NCBI GenBank assembly: GCA_019751935.1
Contig: JAIEMR010000001.1
Coordinates: forward strand, 1 to 9,311
Reading direction: 5' to 3'
Origin: Alphaproteobacteria bacterium
GTDB lineage: Bacteria > Pseudomonadota > Alphaproteobacteria > Paracaedibacterales > CAIULA01
DNA length: 9,311 nucleotides
The notes under the pieces are model-generated. The model was not told the origin of the DNA and did not search any database. It saw nothing but the letters and a program-made list of their open reading frames with translations. Positions 6,745 through 9,311 of this stretch are shown here, in pieces. A program made the translations under genes and the position numbers. Every line of letters begins with the position of its first letter. Within the stretch, counting starts at the first letter, position 1.

Positions 6745-6839
6745 CGTCATCGCGAGCGTTAGCGTGGCGATCCAGAAAGATGATGAAACTTAAAGATTTT
6801 TACTAGATTGCCACGTCGCTTACGCTCCTCGCAATGACG
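6745..6839. repeat. Imperfect palindromic repeat element between convergent genes
   Basis: The left arm 6745-6775 starts CGTCATCGCGA and ends GGCGATCCAG. It is an inverted copy of the right arm 6803-6839, which starts CTAGATTGCC and ends CGCAATGACG. Over 31 aligned positions 27 agree, and the left arm lacks two triplets present in the right arm. A 27-base AT-rich centre separates them. The GTCATTGCGAG-type end resembles short dispersed palindromes that I recall from several intracellular bacterial genomes, although the copy number here cannot be seen. It lies between mnmA (ends 6714) and a convergent minus-strand gene (ends 6878), where a transcript of either strand could fold and block read-through. 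No transposase or clear target duplication is visible. Confidence 0.75.
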
Positions 6840-6877
6840 CAAATTTGTACTCAAATTTATATAAATGCAGCTAAACC

Positions 6878-7483
6878 TTACGTAGCAACACTTCTACGCG
6901 TTTTTAAATTAGGCTGAATTGGTTTTCGCGCTCTTGTCTTAACTGACGTAACTTGTTTTTGCGCAGCTGACTTTTTTCGAGATTTTATAAATTGAGGACT
7001 GGGGGCTCTTTTTGAAGTTAGCCTTCTTTTTGGCTTCTCGGTTGCTTTTACTTTATGAATTTCTTCTTTTATTTTAGAGGGTTCTTCTCTTTCTTGAATT
7101 GGCAACCATTCATCACTATCTAGCGCTGATATTTCCTTAACTCCTCCAATAGCTTTTGCAGGTTTTCCATATCTGGTGATTAACCAATCAATAGCTGCAA
7201 TGCCATCTTGGCAATCTTTAGATAAAGAAAGAATGATCTGAGGTTCGTTAGCTGCTTTTAGCTTTACAATCAACTCATTTATATCTTGAACTGTTTTTCT
7301 ATAAGCACCACTGATCTCTTTAACCAAACGGCACTTTTGTTGTTCCAAGGATTTTAATCCGTTCTCACAGTTTTTTGTAGCAGCAACCTTATCCATACCA
7401 TGAGCTGGTTCAGCATCGAAAATAAGAGTAAAAAGCGCCGCCCCAACAATAGCCAGAACACGTTTTGTAACTAATAAAACCAT
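6878..7483 (-). CDS. Unrecognised exported protein with a very basic C-terminal tail
   Basis: I do not recognise a family. From ATG 7483 it has 201 residues; a TTG six codons upstream (7501) is possible but would add residues before the basic signal start. Residues 1-29 look like a Sec signal peptide: K7-R8, a hydrophobic core to F22, and possible cleavage after PAHG (26-29). The mature part has a helical stretch with three cysteines (C39, C51, C91), a segment around IDWLITRYGKPAKAIGG, an acidic patch (DSDEWLPIQEREE) and a Lys/Arg/Ser/Pro-rich low-complexity tail. In the last 65 residues 22 are Lys or Arg. Such a tail suggests nucleic acid, polyanion or cell-wall binding, but that is a guess. 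It is divergent from the next plus-strand gene and convergent with mnmA across the palindromic repeat. Confidence 0.7.
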   Translation of the reverse strand: MVLLVTKRVLAIVGAALFTLIFDAEPAHGMDKVAATKNCENGLKSLEQQKCRLVKEISGAYRKTVQDINELIVKLKAANEPQIILSLSKDCQDGIAAIDWLITRYGKPAKAIGGVKEISALDSDEWLPIQEREEPSKIKEEIHKVKATEKPKRRLTSKRAPSPQFIKSRKKSAAQKQVTSVKTRARKPIQPNLKTRRSVAT

Positions 7484-7613
7484 TTTAATTGATATACCCA
7501 AGGCCTTAATTTTTTATATTGAAGCATACTTTAAATGATGCGTAAAGATATCGCCAATAAAACATAAAGTTATTTTGTTGGTTATTGAAAACTACTTTTC
7601 AGATTTTGGTATC

Positions 7614-7664
7614 TTGAAAGAGTTGGAGTATACAGGTTATACATAACCAATCAATAATTATAAT
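7614..7664 (+). promoter_or_regulatory. Candidate promoter and operator for the 316-residue exported protein
   Basis: TATAAT, a perfect -10, lies at 7659-7664, giving a leader of about 60 bases before ATG 7734, but it has no good -35. An alternative pair is TTGAAA (7614-7619) with TATACA (7638-7643), spacing 18. Between and over these is the perfect inverted repeat GGTTAT-AC-ATAACC (7635-7648). A third half-site GGTTAT lies upstream at 7580-7585. The rest of the 250-base divergent gap (7484-7733) is AT-rich and shows nothing else clear; I found no confident promoter for the minus-strand gene. Confidence 0.4.
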
Positions 7665-7733
7665 AATGCCATTCTATCCATTTTTCATAGAGTAAAATTC
7701 ATTAGGCCATCAAGAACAGAGAGAAATAATTCA

Positions 7734-8684
7734 ATGAAAATATTAAATTCAATCGTTTTTTCTATTTTACTTTTAGTTGGGCAATCTTATGCTTGTGAGC
7801 TTGTAAGAACAGATACTATACTTGATGAATTTCCGGAAGCAACGCCAGTAACACCCGTTACTATCAGCCAATTACCTGACAATGTCACCCTAAAGGAAGC
7901 TATGAATATTTTCTGCATCCAAAAATTGAGAGGTAGAGATAATAATAGATACAATATTGTTTTTCATCCCAGCGTACTTCTGGGTTTAATCTCAGAAGAT
8001 ACAATAAACCACGAACAATTGAGAAATTATGGTGCATTGAATCTGAATCGTATTTCAGTATCACAAGTACGTAATCTAGCACTCGGTTTAAGATTAATTT
8101 ATTTACATGCAATGGAAGGTATAGGTCTCGATAAAGATGCTTTTGCCACAATTTTAAGCAACTTTCCTTTAGAGGCCTCTTTCACATTAGAACTAAATAT
8201 GCCATCACTTGGCTTTCCTAAAGGTAATACTGAGAAAGAGAAATTTAATAAATTAAAAAAATTAATCGCTGACTTAAATAATTTATCCGCTACTGAGGAA
8301 AAGCCTAGGTTAAGGGGAAGCGAAATTAGTTTCATTAATACTAAAAAATGTAGTGAGTGCATTGCTGAGCAAGCAAGAACTCTTAATGCGATTCAGAATA
8401 GAGCAGAGGAAGTCACTAGAAGAACCGTATCAGTTGGCTCAGATTTCATGAGTGATGTGGATGCACGTGAGGGTAATGTAAAAGAGATCTTTGGTGAACC
8501 AGAATATCGCGGAGATATTAGTGTGCTTGGAGACACTGTGAAAGAGTTCATGAGTGAGATAAAAGTGGATGTAAGCAATGCGGAGAAGCGCTTGCTTGTT
8601 GCGAAAAAAGCTTTGGGTAAAAAGAAAAAAAGAGAAGAGAAAAAGCGTAAACGAGAACTTGAATCTTATGAAAAAGATTTTTGA
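7734..8684 (+). CDS. Unrecognised exported protein with CxxC and a Lys/Arg-rich C-terminus
   Basis: I recognise no family. It has 316 residues from ATG 7734, with a weak purine-rich AGAGAG about 10 bases upstream. Residues 1-20 form a signal peptide (MKILNS, a hydrophobic run, QSYA) with cleavage probably before C21. SYAC is a poor lipobox, so signal peptidase I is more likely than lipoprotein processing, though the mature N-terminus would be Cys. The middle (about 50-180) looks mixed helical with leucine-rich stretches. C206-S-E-C209 forms a CxxC motif, which could bind metal or be redox active. The C-terminal part is helical and charged, with loosely similar segments SDFMSDVD and KEFMSEIKVDV, and ends in the basic cluster KKKKREEKKRKR (296-307). 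Coding potential is supported by length, signal peptide and sensible composition. Confidence 0.75.
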   Translation: MKILNSIVFSILLLVGQSYACELVRTDTILDEFPEATPVTPVTISQLPDNVTLKEAMNIFCIQKLRGRDNNRYNIVFHPSVLLGLISEDTINHEQLRNYGALNLNRISVSQVRNLALGLRLIYLHAMEGIGLDKDAFATILSNFPLEASFTLELNMPSLGFPKGNTEKEKFNKLKKLIADLNNLSATEEKPRLRGSEISFINTKKCSECIAEQARTLNAIQNRAEEVTRRTVSVGSDFMSDVDAREGNVKEIFGEPEYRGDISVLGDTVKEFMSEIKVDVSNAEKRLLVAKKALGKKKKREEKKRKRELESYEKDF

Positions 8685-8744
8685 CTTTTAAAAAATACAG
8701 CCAGCACCAGTTTCTTTATGTTTTTTACAACGGAATAATCCGAA

Positions 8745-9311
8745 TCACTCTTCAGTAGGTTTCACCAAAAGAGGATTCTTAGAAGACCAACCAAATGTGC
8801 GCCACTCTATTTGCCCAGTTGCTCCGCAATGACTACAAACGCTTTGCCATTTTTCTGATGGACTCAAACAATCGTGACAAAACCAGCCTTCTTGCTTCGG
8901 TGCCATTGAAGCACGAAGCCACCAACCATGTATTTTTGCATCAGCTCCAGGATATTCTCCCTCTTCTACTTGAGCCATCAAACGACAGGCAGATTGATTG
9001 TCACCATAGGCTAAAATCGTATTCAAATAACTACGGGCTTGTCCCCACAATTTGGCTTCAAAAGCTGCCTCTGCCATAGCCCACCATGTTTCTGGATGAG
9101 AAGGAGCTAAACTGGTCAATTTTTCCAAATACCTATACCGTTCAATTGGATCTAAATCAGTTACCATACTTAACCATGCATGCGCTAATTCTCGGTGAGG
9201 ATTTAATTTATACGTCACTTCTAAAACGCGCTGCGCTTTTGCAAGATGTTCCGTTTGGATCATTGATTGAACTAAATTGATTGCAACAATAATGAATTCA
9301 GGACTTAAATC
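8745..9311 (-). CDS. HemY-family TPR protein, C-terminal 188 residues (runs off right edge)
   Basis: The frame is open to the window edge and ends at TGA 8747-8745; an internal ATG at 9263 is not the true start. TPR-like helices are visible: the visible part begins DLSPEFIIVAINLVQSMIQT, then AKAQRVLEVTYKLNPHRELAHAWL, SHPETWWAMAEAAFEAKLWGQARSYLN and ACRLMAQVEEGEYPGADAKIHGWWLRA. The C-terminus holds a zinc-ribbon-like CHDC...CSHC, two CxxC pairs 11 residues apart, followed by IEWRTFGW. This matches the alphaproteobacterial HemY family (not the HemY protoporphyrinogen oxidase), a membrane-anchored TPR protein usually encoded after hemC-hemD and of unclear biochemical role. The membrane anchor lies outside the window. 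It is convergent with the plus-strand exported protein gene across a 60-base AT-rich gap. Confidence 0.82.
   Translation of the reverse strand, partial: DLSPEFIIVAINLVQSMIQTEHLAKAQRVLEVTYKLNPHRELAHAWLSMVTDLDPIERYRYLEKLTSLAPSHPETWWAMAEAAFEAKLWGQARSYLNTILAYGDNQSACRLMAQVEEGEYPGADAKIHGWWLRASMAPKQEGWFCHDCLSPSEKWQSVCSHCGATGQIEWRTFGWSSKNPLLVKPTEE

Noticed and set aside
6745..6839. CRISPR or tRNA-like interpretation of the palindromic region
   Set aside because: There are only two inverted arms, no direct repeat units with spacers and no cloverleaf.
7484..7501. TTG start adding six residues to the basic exported protein
   Set aside because: The ATG at 7483 gives a better signal peptide; AAGG upstream of the TTG is too close to serve as a ribosome binding site.
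8689..8727. TAAAAAA / TTTTTTA inverted repeat between the convergent 316-residue gene and hemY
   Set aside because: Seven A-T pairs with a 25-base loop are too weak to call as a terminator with any confidence.
8795..9280. Two plus-strand open frames opposite the HemY-family gene
   Set aside because: They are antisense to clear TPR and zinc-ribbon coding sequence and show no domain features of their own.

Overview
The window looks like chromosome from an AT-rich alphaproteobacterium, probably a host-associated lineage such as Holosporales or Rickettsiales relatives. That placement is an inference from protein style only: the MnmA motif around CCAGQDIYDAR, an alphaproteobacterial-type RecO without zinc cysteines, a HemY-family protein with a C-terminal zinc ribbon, low GC and a dispersed palindromic repeat. 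No database search was possible.

Layout. Bases 1-2177 (minus strand) hold an overlapping pair: a Ppx/GppA-family phosphatase followed by dnaG, which runs off the left edge. Divergent from them is a plus-strand unit at 2328-4247: tRNA-Gln(CUG), then after only 22 bases a WecA/WbpL-type polyprenyl-phosphate sugar-1-phosphate transferase, then recO (4-base overlap), closed by an AT-rich intrinsic terminator. A second plus-strand unit follows: a consensus-like promoter, a 29-codon leader peptide rich in Ile/Leu/Val, a structured leader, then brnQ (branched-chain amino acid carrier) overlapping mnmA (tRNA 2-thiouridylase) by ATGA. The leader looks like a ribosome-mediated attenuator matching the substrates of BrnQ, and it is the most interesting feature here.

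Downstream of mnmA is a 95-base imperfect palindrome of a dispersed-repeat type. Next come two divergent genes for unrecognised, probably exported proteins: a minus-strand one with a very basic tail and a plus-strand one with a CxxC motif and a Lys/Arg-rich C-terminus. The region between them carries an operator-like palindrome next to promoter-like hexamers. The right edge holds the C-terminal 188 residues of a HemY-family TPR protein on the minus strand.

The recognised genes are mostly housekeeping (replication priming, polyphosphate/(p)ppGpp turnover, envelope glycan initiation, recombination, amino acid uptake, tRNA modification). The candidate accessory content is the repeat and the two exported proteins.
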